The notes beneath the pieces were generated by a model. The model was not told the DNA's origin. It searched no databases and saw nothing but the letters and a program-made list of their open reading frames with translations. 64,000 bases of DNA, from assembly GCF_008831285.2 (NCBI RefSeq), contig NC_045146.1:6832972-6896971 (forward strand), read 5' to 3'. Positions 38,301 through 49,619 of this stretch are shown here, one piece after another. Each line of letters begins with the position of its first letter. The stretch's first letter is position 1. The position numbers and the translations under genes are program-made. This DNA is from Nymphaea colorata (lineage: Eukaryota > Streptophyta > Magnoliopsida > Nymphaeales > Nymphaeaceae).

Positions 38301-41300
38301 TTGACTGATAAACTTTGTATTTTGTAATTAACAAGGTGGTTTGTTTACCAACTACTTAATTTCTTACTTGACGCAGATCTTCTAACTTGTTGAAATATGA
38401 TTTAGAGTTATTGGTCATTTATTAAATTTGCATATTACAAATGAAAAGTTAAAGCTAATTAGGCTTAACTTCATGTATGGTGTATTTATTTCAATTTTTA
38501 GGACATTGGACTCTTTGTTTTTGGATTTTTAATTTTACTTTTACATAATATGAACATGTATTTTGAGTTTTTTAACCTCTAGATGGTTGTATTTGATCTG
38601 AGCATGATTTTTATTGAATTGTTTTGCATTGATATATTGATTCTTGCTACACAATTTTTTTTTGAACAATATGCAATTATAAGAGTAGGAGCGGCAGCTT
38701 GCTCGTCCAATTTCTTGTTATCAAATGAGAAAATATAACTTAGTCATTACTTGATGTTAGGTTGCCTTATTTGTGAGTTATACATGTATTCAAGTCATTT
38801 TACAAATTTTTTGTGTTTAATTACAAGTTACAAATTGTTTTTGTTTTAAAAAGAATGGTTAACAAAACTCGGCCTAAGTCACCAAGTTGACCAGCCGAGT
38901 CATGTGTGAAGAATGGATGAGTTGAGTCCCGAGTCACCAGGTTGTACTACACTGCTTGGAAGCATGTTTTACACTCGTATACATACTCTGATCCTTCAAC
39001 CTTTTTTTTTTCCTTTGCAGATTCAGAAGCTAAAGCTGGATATTGAAACGTAAGGCCGAGTGATAATTTTTTATAATTCTTTATGTATGTAGTTCATTAA
39101 GAAATGAAATGATTTTGCTATTTCTTGACACTTCTTATCTAAACAGGGCAATGCTCGAGTTGAACCAAATTCTTAGAGCCAATGAAATAAATTTTGCCAT
39201 TCTCGCCGCTTTGCCGGCTTTCTTTCTTGTGCTCATTTTGGTCATGCTAGTGCGCCCTTGGTTCACTCAGGTGAGTAAACGTTGGTGCCAAATTTACTTA
39301 AAATGTAGAGGAAGTTGTTTATAAGCAAACTACATCACAAGGAATAGGCATCAAATGGGGTTTTAACATTGATATCAGACTTATATACAAGGTTTCTGGA
39401 TACTAGGATGTAGGGACATATATTTTTAATAACATGAGTAAACTCAAACATACAAACATTATAAGATAATTATGTCTACATGCCATAGTGTGTCAAATTG
39501 CATGCTCCATATCATATTGATTCTTTTTCCTTAAAGATGGCATGTAATTGGCATTTCTTTTAATGCAACTGTAAATTCTTTTATTTGCAATTTGAACAAA
39601 TGTGGATTACTAAGAAGTTTATGCACCCAGGTAAGAGGATAAACAAATTTTATATGCATATGAAATATATAGAGATATACTTACACAGATTGGTTGTACA
39701 TTCCTGGCAATCTTGTTACCCAATAATAGGGAACGTACATCTTCTGCTCAACTGGCACGAACCAATAATTTGCAGTCCTAAAATGTCTGAATTGATGTAG
39801 TGGTGGTATATCTGGAAAGTTGGTATTTATATGATTCTTAGTGGCAACAGATGTAAACATATTCAGTGGCAATTGTAGTTAACAATGTGGTCTGGTCTGG
39901 TCTGGTCTTCTCAGTGACTATCCATAAAAATAAAATTGTCGAGGAACGTGAAATAATATTACTAATACCTTATAAATATAAACTGTTGGACGCATGCATG
40001 TCTTAACTGGCATTTATGCTCGGCATACTTCTGAATGAAAGAGCAAGACATGTAAATGAGAAACAAGGCGAGTAGATTACAAATAAACTTGCTCACCATT
40101 TGAAGGAAAGGATACATTATCTGGTTTACTAGGCAGCTAGTATGATGAGTTTCTAAAATTTTCATTTTGTCATTCAGGGCAAAGGGGCAGAGGGTAGAGG
40201 AAGGGTTGCTAGAATTCAAAGAAGGCTTCTTCTGGTAAATGTTGAGAGACAGATTATGCAATATCACATTTGCTTGGAGCAAGGAATGGTAAACTGCTGA
40301 ACTATCCTTTTGCTGCTAAATATTTTAACTGAGAAAACAGCTGTATCGATGCATTTTCCATTATGAAAAGAATTGAGAATTTATTGGATATAAGTTTTGC
40401 TGCATTTGGTATACTATTGAGAATATAACCCTGAAATACACAACCATGTGTTTGTGAAATTTATTAGAAGTTTTTTGTTTCTCTCTATGTTCATTGCGGA
40501 GTACTATTTAAACAAACTGTTGCTCTAGCTACTTCTTGGATCAAACGACATTATTGCATGCCTGGACAACCTACAGCAGCAGCATCTAGCTTAAGAGATC
40601 TTGGCAACTCTCTCTCTTTCAAGTTATTAGATGGAAAAATAGGAATAGTTGTGGCGTTTATGAAGTGTTGGCTGTATGGTATGTTATACAGCATCTTATT
40701 CTTATAACCTTTTACTGTTAAGACGCACAATGTCCTTGAAATGGAGCTTTTTTTGGCTCTTTTCCGTCAGTCTTTTTTATTTCTCATATGCACCACTACC
40801 AGTACATTTGCCAACTTTGTGCTTCACGTCTCATTGTGAAAGCAACAATGAAACGAAAATTACAGCTCAGATTTTATTGCAGTAAGTTATCACTAAAGAC
40901 CATGATAGTTTGTGTAATTGCTCTCTAGTTAAATGAAACGCAGCTCAAACTTGTTAATGAATGCAAGAAAATTTACATTTTGAGAGAGCTTGGTTAATTT
41001 TTGGTGCACATCAGGGGAATAAATATTGACGTCATTTATCCTTCGACTTTTTTTTTTGTTCTTGCGTAGGATAAGGATTCTCAATGGATGTATGGACTTG
41101 TGATATATACATTGGATCGCCTTTATAGGGCTGTTGAGAGACATGCCAGGGCCACTGGAGAATGGACCTCGTACGTATAAATTTAGAAGTTCTGCTTAAG
41201 TATTTTGGAAAATTTAACAGGGTCTTGATTAGCAACCAGTTTGATTTATTTGTGAACCATGTTACTTTCCTAATAGTTTGCTCATCTGTGCTTTATCAAA

Positions 41301-41463
41301 TTTATAAACACTTGGGGAAGCTGATTGTCTGAATTCCAGTCTGAGACAGGACATTTTAGATCTAGGGAAGCCTGGATTGCAGAAGGTTGACAAACTTACA
41401 ATCACCTCACACATGGTACAAGTATATGACTGTCTTCTTCCTTCACCAAAGCGACTGTTATGA
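29359..41463 (+). CDS. DGS1: DGS1-like mitochondrial membrane protein (NCA2 family), 14 exons
   Basis: Exons: 29359-29582, 30062-30176, 30318-30521, 30755-30898, 31089-31262, 32426-32620, 33487-33587, 37418-37507, 37995-38067, 39021-39049, 39147-39270, 40178-40288, 41070-41170, 41340-41463. All introns are GT-AG, every junction keeps frame, and the sum is 1809 nt (602 residues plus stop), about the length I expect for Arabidopsis DGS1. The N-terminus has a basic RRSRRTKK patch. Two membrane spans are visible, about residues 299-319 (WFRYTCGAVGLSLCSAWLL) and 467-486 (ILAALPAFFLVLILVMLV); the C-terminal half carries NCA2-family motifs such as PLLSIRDELF, HPIQNLLGGELARA and LRANEINFAILAALPAFF. 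In Arabidopsis the protein sits in the mitochondrial outer membrane and acts in galactolipid/lipid traffic; NCA2 in yeast affects ATP synthase subunit expression. The end of exon 4 could be 30892 instead. Start chosen as the first ATG of exon 1. Confidence 0.93.
32820..32905. repeat. CGTAT/TGTAT short-motif repeat in DGS1 intron 6
   Basis: Runs of TATTG, CGTAT and GTATTGTATTGTA in intron 6 of DGS1, resembling degenerate pentamer-rich repeats often scattered in plant introns. No coding or regulatory role is visible. Confidence 0.5.
33588..37417 (+). other. DGS1 intron 7 (3.8 kb)
   Basis: The largest intron of the gene, between exon 7 (ending ...CATAG) and exon 8 (starting GATGTTATTAGC). Positions 34543-35433 are duplicated in inverted orientation at 48608-49507. 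About 34590-34800 is a cryptic CCA/ATC-rich simple sequence. I see no gene inside; the longest open frame (34726-35130) contains only this intron repeat. Confidence 0.8.
38103..38960. mobile_element. GACTCGG-rich foldback/MITE-like element in DGS1 intron 9
   Basis: The left end is dense in GAGTCAAC, GACTCGG and TGACTCAGC motifs (38118-38310), and the right end carries the complementary set (ACTCGGCC, CCGAGTCATG, GTCCCGAGTCACC at 38868-38940), forming imperfect inverted ends around AT-rich filler. It sits inside intron 9 and does not disturb the splice sites. The class is uncertain; no target duplication was identified. Confidence 0.5.
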
Positions 41464-41984
41464 TGGGTTGCTGTCTTTGTGTTTTTCTATTCAGCTTTGA
41501 TTTTGATCCAGATGGTAAATTTTCATGCAGAAAAGCAGAATTCTTCATTTTTTTTTCTTCCACACGAAGTGCTGATATATTCTCTTTTCTTTTGATTGGT
41601 TTTTCTTCAATTTGCAGTATACATTTCAGATTAAAGGGCAAGATTTTTGTCACTCAATTTTGAAATTGCAGCACATATATTCATCAGCTTCACCAGATAT
41701 TTTGTTGGTCTTGTTGGTAGCACCATGTTGCTCCTTGTATATAGGCGGCAGACTGAATCAGCAGGTAGAATTGACCGAAGCATGGCACAAGTAGACTTTT
41801 TTGTGTGATCAGGGCAGCATGGAACATGAGCAGCATGAGCCTGTCAGTTCAACCAGAGTCAGCATTACATGCACATTTCCATTTAGTTGTGAACAGAGGT
41901 TGGAGTATGATTGATCTCATGCCTTTGTTCTGTGGTCAACGAATTAAACATTGTTTCTTGGACTTTAAACTTGTTTGTTTCTTT
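41464..41984 (+). other. DGS1 3' flank, probable 3' UTR
   Basis: Sequence right after the DGS1 stop. It is copied with the gene's last exons in the inverted duplicate, and similarity ends at about 41984. Positions 41670-41809 also contain an open frame with a hydrophobic stretch (FVGLVGSTMLLLVYRR, ending in AQVDFFV and a stop at 41807-41809). Because exons 1-14 already give a protein of family length, I treat this as 3' UTR or a possible alternative last exon. Confidence 0.5.
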
Positions 41985-43266
41985 CCCCCTTCAAAATGAA
42001 GAAATCTTTGGGGTGCACAATCCTATAAAATTCAGTTGAAGGCCCCTTGAATCCCAAGGATCCTTCACCTGGGGAAGCATGATTTGGTCAACCTTGAGTT
42101 TGAATTCTGACCATTATCTACCGACATGATGAATTGAATCCTGACCACTATCTACTGACATGGTGGGATCATTTGCTCCTGCTGCAAGTAATTGGTCGGG
42201 AATTACTGGCCAGACCCGACCGGCTCATCTAGAATCTAGATGCTACGGTTGTTTGGAGGATGATGGTCTGACTTGCCACTTGTGGGAAAACACTCTGGGG
42301 CTGGACGGTATGGCAATGGGCTAGGTCCAGCTGATTTAGCCCTCACACACACACACAATATATAGACATGTTGCTATGACAATCTTAGCATGGCAAGTAG
42401 ACACGATCCCCCCACCCCCACCTCTCTCCTGCCGTGCAGAGCTTACCCTTTGTTTTGAAGATGAGTTGGGATCAAATACTATCCGTGCTTGCCTTTAAGA
42501 CCTTCGTTTTAGTTTATTTCTGTTTGATCCTTAATCAAGTGAGATCTCATAGAGAATAGAACGAGCAACCTGCAGCACGAACGGTATTTTGTTCGTATAA
42601 ACTATTTGCTTCTGGTGGATCACCAAATTCGCTGCGAAGTTTAGAATCTTTTGGGGCAAATGGCTTGCGGGGAGCCTTGAATAAGATATAGGTATGATGT
42701 TAGCAAGACATTGGGGAAGGAGAAGGCATAGCTATTCTCAAATTTCGTCCTCGTGGAGGCACAACCCTTTTATTACCTGCTAAGAATCAAAGACCCTGCT
42801 TTGTGTTGTGTTGCATAATTCGCACTCATCGATTTAAAAAAACCCTTGGCCTTCATTACCTTGAGTTTTCAACTACTCAAATAGCAAAATGCATGTACCA
42901 GAAAGGGAAAAAGAGAGAAAAAAGTGTTTTTGGGGTGTTCTGTTGCTGTGGGGGGAGAGAGAGAGAAAGAGAGACTTCCTCTCTTAGTAAAGAGAGAAAA
43001 ATATTTGAACAATACTAAAACTCACTCCCAACAGGAAGTTGGGAGTTTTACAAAGTCACACACATCCAAAAACAACAAAGATCCTGTTTAGTTGCAGGAA
43101 CAAGTGCTCTTGGAACAAGATGTCCTTTGTAACATGCATTTTAAGAACTGGAGTTCTTGTCTGTATAGAGAATGTGTAATTTTGTTTGGCATTTGTTTAC
43201 TTAATCATATTCAATTTCTTATCCAACATTTATTTGAATCATTGGACTGACATATTTAACACATAG
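41985..43266. other. No gene recognised; first part of spacer between DGS1 and its inverted copy
   Basis: Unique-looking sequence with a short (CA)n tract near 42342-42357 and a GA-rich tract near 42955-42975. No credible coding frame. Confidence 0.5.
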
Positions 43267-43965
43267 CTTGCATCTCTCTCTCTCCATATACAAACCATCA
43301 AACATCTATATATGAAATAAAACACATACAAAACATATAAAAAACATATGAACTAATAAAATACTTTCTTTTCTCTCTCTATACAAATGAACTACCTAAA
43401 ATTCTCATATTATGAAAAAAAAATCAATAAAACATTAAAGAAATAAGCCAATAAAAATATTTTCTATCCCATTCTCTTTTCCTCTCTACGCATATGAGAG
43501 GCCTACAATCAACATATAATGAAAGAAAATACCTAATAAAATATGTAAAAAATATCCAAGCCAATAAAAATACTATCTCATGCTCTTTCTTTGTAAAAGT
43601 GTGAACGACCTAAAAAACTAAATACTATAAAAAAAAAAGCCTAATGAAGCATGTTAAAAAAATATTCTCTCATCTCTAACTCCCTTTTTTTCTCTCTCTA
43701 CCCATATAAATGGCATAAACATCACATATAATGAAAGAAAGTATTTGATAAAATATATAAAAAGCATGTAAGCTAATAAAAATATGCTCTCGCTTGCTTT
43801 TTTGCTCACTCTCTTGCCCTTTCTCTCTTTACAAATACAAACAACCTAAAATCCATGTTCGATGAAAGAAAGACATGATAAAAATATACAAAAAACATAC
43901 AAACCAAAAAAATACTCTCCGTATCTTTTCTTTCTCTCTTTAACAGATACATATGACCTAAACTT
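43267..43965. repeat. Degenerate satellite-like tandem array, about 100-125 bp unit
   Basis: About seven diverged copies begin with a CTCTCTC-type pyrimidine tract followed by a TACAAATGAACTACCTAAA-like stretch, then ATGAAAGAAA, AATAAAA(C/T)AT and a CCAATAAAAATA block. Unit starts lie near 43273, 43370, 43479, 43585, 43690, 43819 and 43930. The array lies in the loop between DGS1 and its inverted copy. Confidence 0.7.
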
Positions 43966-44544
43966 TGAAGCTTAAGTTTTCAATTCATTAGATACAAGCC
44001 ACTTACAAGGGTTTGATACAAGTCTTCATAAACAACTAAATGCATATAGTAATGGCCACATGATTAAAAAGGAAATTTTCTTTTTCGATAAAAGTTCATG
44101 ACTTGGAAATGACATGGTCACCATGTAATCAACCAACCTACCAGCACATCCATTGGAAACGTACATTCATCTTATCTTCCTTTCAGCAACACATCAATTC
44201 ATGGGACAGACCTTTCAACACAGAAACAGTGGATTAATGAAAGGAAATAACAAGCTGGAAAGGATACAGATTCCTTTCAGCAACACATCAATATTTTGGA
44301 AGACTTTCGTTTGAGCTAATTCAGATTGATCTTTAGACAATAGAGGAAGGAAAAAGGATACTTCCTATATGCAGACAACAAAGGCAATTGGAAAATTCCA
44401 TGAATAAATCAAAAGGTGTCTAAATTTTGTTGATATAAGAAAGATGTACATTCGTAAGCATAAAAGGTATTCATTTGAAAGTTCCAAATTCATGTAGGGT
44501 AAGATTGGACATGCAAAGATGAGCCTATCTTTGTTACTCGTTCA

Positions 44545-44841
44545 AAAGTTAACGTGTTTTTAACGCTTTTTTAACGTGTTTTTTTCGCGCTTTCACTTTT
44601 ATTTCTTTTTTTAGTTTTTTTTAATGCCAAACAGTTTTTTTTTTCATTTTCTATTTTTTATTTGTTGCAAATCTACTTACCTTTTAATGTTTGTGTTATT
44701 ATTTTCTCACTTATTTTATTTTTTCCCATTTTTAGTTTTTTAATTTTTTTTTAAATGCCATTTTTGCAGTATTTTTCAAGCCCACCGTATTGTACCCAAG
44801 AAAAATCTCACCGTTTAAAACTCCAAGACGTTATTTGTGAC
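44545..44841. mobile_element. A/T-rich MITE-like element, copy 2 (inverted, truncated)
   Basis: Reverse-complement relative of 23916-24343. Shared blocks include TTTGTGTTATTA followed by TTTCTCACTTATTTTATTTT and the end ACGTTATTTGTGAC. The end equivalent to the 3' side of copy 1 is missing by about 100 bp, so only one terminal repeat remains. Confidence 0.6.
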
Positions 44842-46417
44842 TATGAATTATATATATATATATATATATAACGTCTCATTAATTTTGTTATTTGAGCTAT
44901 GGTTATGTAGTTCCCATTTGTTTGTTAAATAGGCCTTCCATGTGAGCAGTTACGTGAAAAAATTGAAAAAATCTTTTTTTTTTTTTGTTATCCAAGAAAA
45001 AGCTATTGACCTACATATGAAGTATTTCTTTTAAAAAATTCCAAGAATTTATAAATATTTTTGGCAATTTCTTTCCTTACCGAAACATATTTGTATTTAC
45101 CATCAGCACGTTGGTAAGGGGCAACAAGAAAATGTCAAAAGAACGATCCTAGTGGAACCAGTCCCAAACTTGATGCTTTTGTTGTTTGACATTCTTTATG
45201 GTAGTTGGGTGCAGCTGAGGTTAGACAACAGTTAGATTATTTTAAAAAATACATAATTTTTGTAAATATAATTAAAAAGTGTACAGCTGCTGTTAAGAAT
45301 ACAGCCAGATTACATATAGTTCACTTGTTGGGAGTGACTTCTCCCCGTAAACAGCAAGAATTTCAGAACATCAGCTTGGGATGCAACTATGTTCACTTCC
45401 AGGGCAACGGCTTCAGAACCATGAATTAGGTAGAGGTGCAAATGTGTTTGTTCTACTAATAGTTTGACTAATAAGATTAACTTTGAACTATACCTACAGA
45501 GACTCATTTGATTAACTATATTCATAAGTATGTAATTAAATGAATAAGGAGGGTTTGAAGTATTGGGGTGGGAGGTCGTTTTTGCATCCTGGTGTCTGTT
45601 TATGGGGTTTGAGACGCGGGGTAAGTAAGAGAAGGTTCCTAATGCCGTTGAGAGTATGCTCTTGGTCATGTCTTCATATTTTTATGTTCATTTTTTCCAT
45701 TTTGAGAGAGATCAGCCTTTGCTTGATTTTGTCTCAACCATCACCTGGCCACCTTCTCTCTTATGCTTCTTCTATATTTGGTGAAACAGGGACTAAGAAA
45801 GGAGAGGATGAAAGCCTCCTCAGTGAACATTTAGTTGTTTTCAGTGAAACTTGCTAGAAACATACATCAATGGTTAGGATATTGGGTTCCCTTTTCGGGC
45901 TGAAGTTTCGGAATTTTTATTTGTTTAATGACGATGTTGGTGCTTCCAATGCATAGTTGTGATGAGAAGCAGTGTAGTAATGTCGGTCTACAGGAACGAA
46001 GCCCATATACGTTTAAAATATTTTATACTTATTTAAAATATTCTAACCAAGTACATATTCAAATTTAAGCGGATTCAAATCTAAAATTCGAGGCTGCATA
46101 AAAAACTGTGTTTTGAGAGATCCTCAGTTTAAATGAATTTAAAACCCATGCTACATGTTAAAAACCATGAATTTAAGGTCGAGCAAAGAGAAGAAGGTCT
46201 GACCTTAAATCTATGGTTTTAAAATTTTAGGGATCTCAGATTACTGCCAATTTAAGATCGGCAGTTAAACAACAAACACAACCTTAGTGGAACTAACAAC
46301 TCATTACAATATTGCCTGTATCACTTCAACATCAAAGTACTGTTGTTTAAAAAGTTAGGTTTTCAAATTATTCATCTCAAACAATATACGAAGATAAAAC
46401 AAATAAGAAATATATCC
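44842..46417. other. No gene recognised
   Basis: An (AT)n tract at about 44850-44869, then AT-rich sequence. A 105-codon frame at 45540-45857 resembles nothing I know and has no supporting context. Confidence 0.45.
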
Positions 46418-49400
46418 AAAGAAACAAACAAGTTTAAAGTCCAAGAAACAATGTTTAATTCGTTGACCACAGAACAAAGGCATGAGATCAATCATACTCC
46501 AACCTCTGTTCACAACTAAATGGAAATGTCCATGTAATGCTGACTCTGGTTGAACTGATAGGCTCAAGCTGCTCATGTTCCATGCTGCCCTGATCACACA
46601 AAAAAGTCTACTTGTGCCATGCTTCGGTCAATTCTACCTGCTGATTCAGTCGTCCGCCTATATACAAGGAGCAACATGGTGCTACCAACAAGACCAACAA
46701 AATATCTGGTGAAGCTGATGAATATATGTGCTGCAATTTCAAAATTGAGTGACAAAAATCTTGCCCTTTAATCTGAAATGTATACTGCAAATTGAAGAAA
46801 AACCAATCAAAAGAAAAGAGAATATATCAGCACTTCGTGTGGAAGAAAAAAAAAATGAAGAATTCTGCTTTTCTGCATGATAATTTACCATCTGGATCAA
46901 AATCAAAGCTGAATAGAAAAACACAAAGACAGCAACCCATCATAACAGTCGCTTTGGTGAAGGAAGAAGACAGTCATATACTTGTACCATGTGTGAGGTG
47001 ATTGTAAGTTTGTCAACCTTCTGCAATCCAGGCTTCCCTAGATCTAAAATGTCCTGTCTCAGACTGGAATTCAGACAATCAGCTTCCCCAAGTGTTTATA
47101 AATTTGATAAAGCACAGATGAGCAAACTATTAGGAAAGTAACATGGTTCACAAATAAATCAAACTGGTTGCTAATCAAGACCCTGTTAAATTTTCCAAAA
47201 TACTTAAGCAGAACTTCTAAAATTTATACGTACGAGGTCCATTCTCCAGTGGCCCTGGCATGTCTCTCAACAGCCGTATAAAGGCGATACAATGTATATA
47301 TCACAAGTCCATACATCCATTGAGAATCCTTATCCTACGCAAGAACAAAAAAAAGGTCGAAGGATAAATGACATCAATATTTATTCCCCTGATGTGCACC
47401 AAAAATTAACCAAGCTCTCTCAAAATGTAAATTTTCTTGCATTCATTAACAAGTTTGAGCTGGGTTTCACTTAACTAGAGAGCAATTACACAAACTATCA
47501 TGGTCTTTAGTGATAACTTACTGCAATAAAATCTGAGCTGTAATTTTCGCTTCATTGTTGCTTTCACAATGAGACGTGAAGCACAAAGTTGGCAAATGTA
47601 CTGGTAGTGGTGCATATGAGAAATAAAAAAGACAGTGACGGAAAAGAGCCAAAAAAAGCTCCATTTCAAGGACATTGTGTGTCTTAACAGTAAAAGGTTA
47701 TAAGAATAAGACGCTGTATAACATACCATACAGCCCACTTCATAAACGCCACAACTATTGCTATTTTTCCATCTAATAACTTGAAAGAGAGAGAGTTGCC
47801 AAGATCTCTTAAGCTAGATGCTGCTGCTGTAGGTTGTCCAGGCATGCAATAATGTCGTTTGATCCAAGGGGTAGCTAGAGCAACAGTTTGTTTAAATAGT
47901 ACTCCGCAATGAACATAGAGAGAAACAAAAAACTTCTAATAAATTTCGCAAACACATGGTTGTGTATTTCAGAGTTATATTCTCAATAGTATACCAAATG
48001 CAGCAAAACTTATATCCAATAAATTCTCAATTCTTTTCATAATGGAAAATGCATCGATACAGCTGTTTTCTCAGTTAAAATATTTAGCAGCAAAAGGATA
48101 GTTCAGCAGTTTACCATTCCTTGCTCCAAGCCAATGTGATATTGCATAATCTGTCTCTCAACATTTACCAGAAGAAGCCTTCTTTGAATTCTAGCAGCCC
48201 TTCCTCTACCCTCTGCCCCTTTGCCCTGAATGACAAAATGAAAATTTTAGAAACTCATCATACTAGCTGCCTAGTAAACCAGATAATGTATCCTTTCCTT
48301 CAAATGGTGAGCAAGTTTATTTGTAATCTACTCGCCTTGTTTCTCATTTACATGTCTTGCTCTTTCATTCAGTAGTATGCCGAGCATAAATGCCAGTTAA
48401 GACATGCATGCATCCAACAGTTTATATTTATAAGGTATTGGTAATATTATTTCACGTTCCTCAACAATTTTACTTTTATGGATAGTCACTGAGAAGACTA
48501 GACCAGACCAGACCACATTGTTAACTACACTTGCCACTGAATATGTTTACATCTGTTGCCACTAAGAATCATATAAATACCAACTTTCCAGATATGCTAC
48601 CACTACATCAACAATAGGCCAGAAAGTCAAAGGAACCTAGTTAATGAGATGGGTCATGTGAGGAATATGCTTCATACGCTCATCTAGGTTAGCAGGAGGC
48701 TAACCAAATAAGAGAACAAACTCTAAGGTCTGTTACAGTATATGCCTATAAACAACATGACCTGAAAGCAACACATCTTCTATTGGGCTAGCGTACCAAA
48801 ACCTGGCAATGCCAAGGCACCACATGTTGGACAAACATGGGCATCCAATCAAAATTACACATGCATACAAGAATTAAAACATTTCTAAATTGTTGCAAAC
48901 AGCAACATAATCAGTTATTTTCTAGATATAACAAGGCTGACAGGATCTGAAACTTGAAGTACTATATGCATAGACTTGAAGCATGACCACTTAATGTGGT
49001 TAAAAGAAATAGAAAATAAATTGGAATCTATAGAAAAAAAAATTCTTATGTTAACTAAATCATTGGTGTAATTTGACCACAAAACAAAAGCAATAAAGTT
49101 TGTTTCAAATTGCTCCTTTTTCCTTAATAAATAGAAACATGAGTTTATGAGGATGTTCAAACTTTCTTGTTTTGATTTATAAAAATAGTAATCATCTAAA
49201 TAACTTAATTTCACAGTAAAAAGAAGATGATAGATTGATAGTGGATGGTGAGCTGGTGATGGTGGTGATGATACAAGCTGTAGCAGTGGGGTCATAGATG
49301 TGGCAGTGGTGATGATGAAGTCCATGAAGTGATTAAGTGGTCAGAATGTAGTATCATTGATGATGGTGACCTAGGCAGTAGGAATGAAGTTGTGATGGCA

Positions 49401-49507
49401 GACATACTAGTCATGGTAGTACTAGTGACGAAGCAGCAGGAGAAGTGGCTGAAATGGTGGTGGTAACAGCTATGGTAAGCTTGCGAATAGGTGAAAAGAA
49501 ATGAAAT
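46418..49507 (-). pseudogene. Inverted partial copy of DGS1 (intron 7 piece joined to exons 12-14)
   Basis: Reverse complement of the DGS1 locus at high identity (a few percent difference by eye). Positions 46418-48607 match 39796-41984, and 48612-49507 match 34543-35429; they are joined through TTGA at 48608-48611. Copies of exon 12 (48115-48225), exon 13 (47234-47334) and exon 14 (46940-47063, stop included) keep splice sites and frame. Exons 1-11 are absent. Exon 12 has Val-to-Ala and Cys-to-Gly changes and exon 13 has Asp-to-Tyr and Arg-to-Thr; exon 14 looks unchanged. No promoter of its own is apparent. Confidence 0.93.
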
Positions 49508-49619
49508 GGACCAACACATTAACATACATAAAAAAGTTATATTGTTAATTATTGCAACTAATAAATGGTGTAAATAGACATTATTATGAAAAGAAACAAT
49601 AAAAGTGAACCGGCAAGAT

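Noticed and set aside
41457-41809. Adding the downstream hydrophobic frame as exon 15 of DGS1.
   Set aside because: The in-frame path would need a 38-nt intron (41456-41493 region), too short for plants, and exons 1-14 already give 602 residues with a stop.
43267-43965. CRISPR array.
   Set aside because: The units are degenerate 100-125 bp tandem repeats without unique spacers, in a plant nuclear genome.
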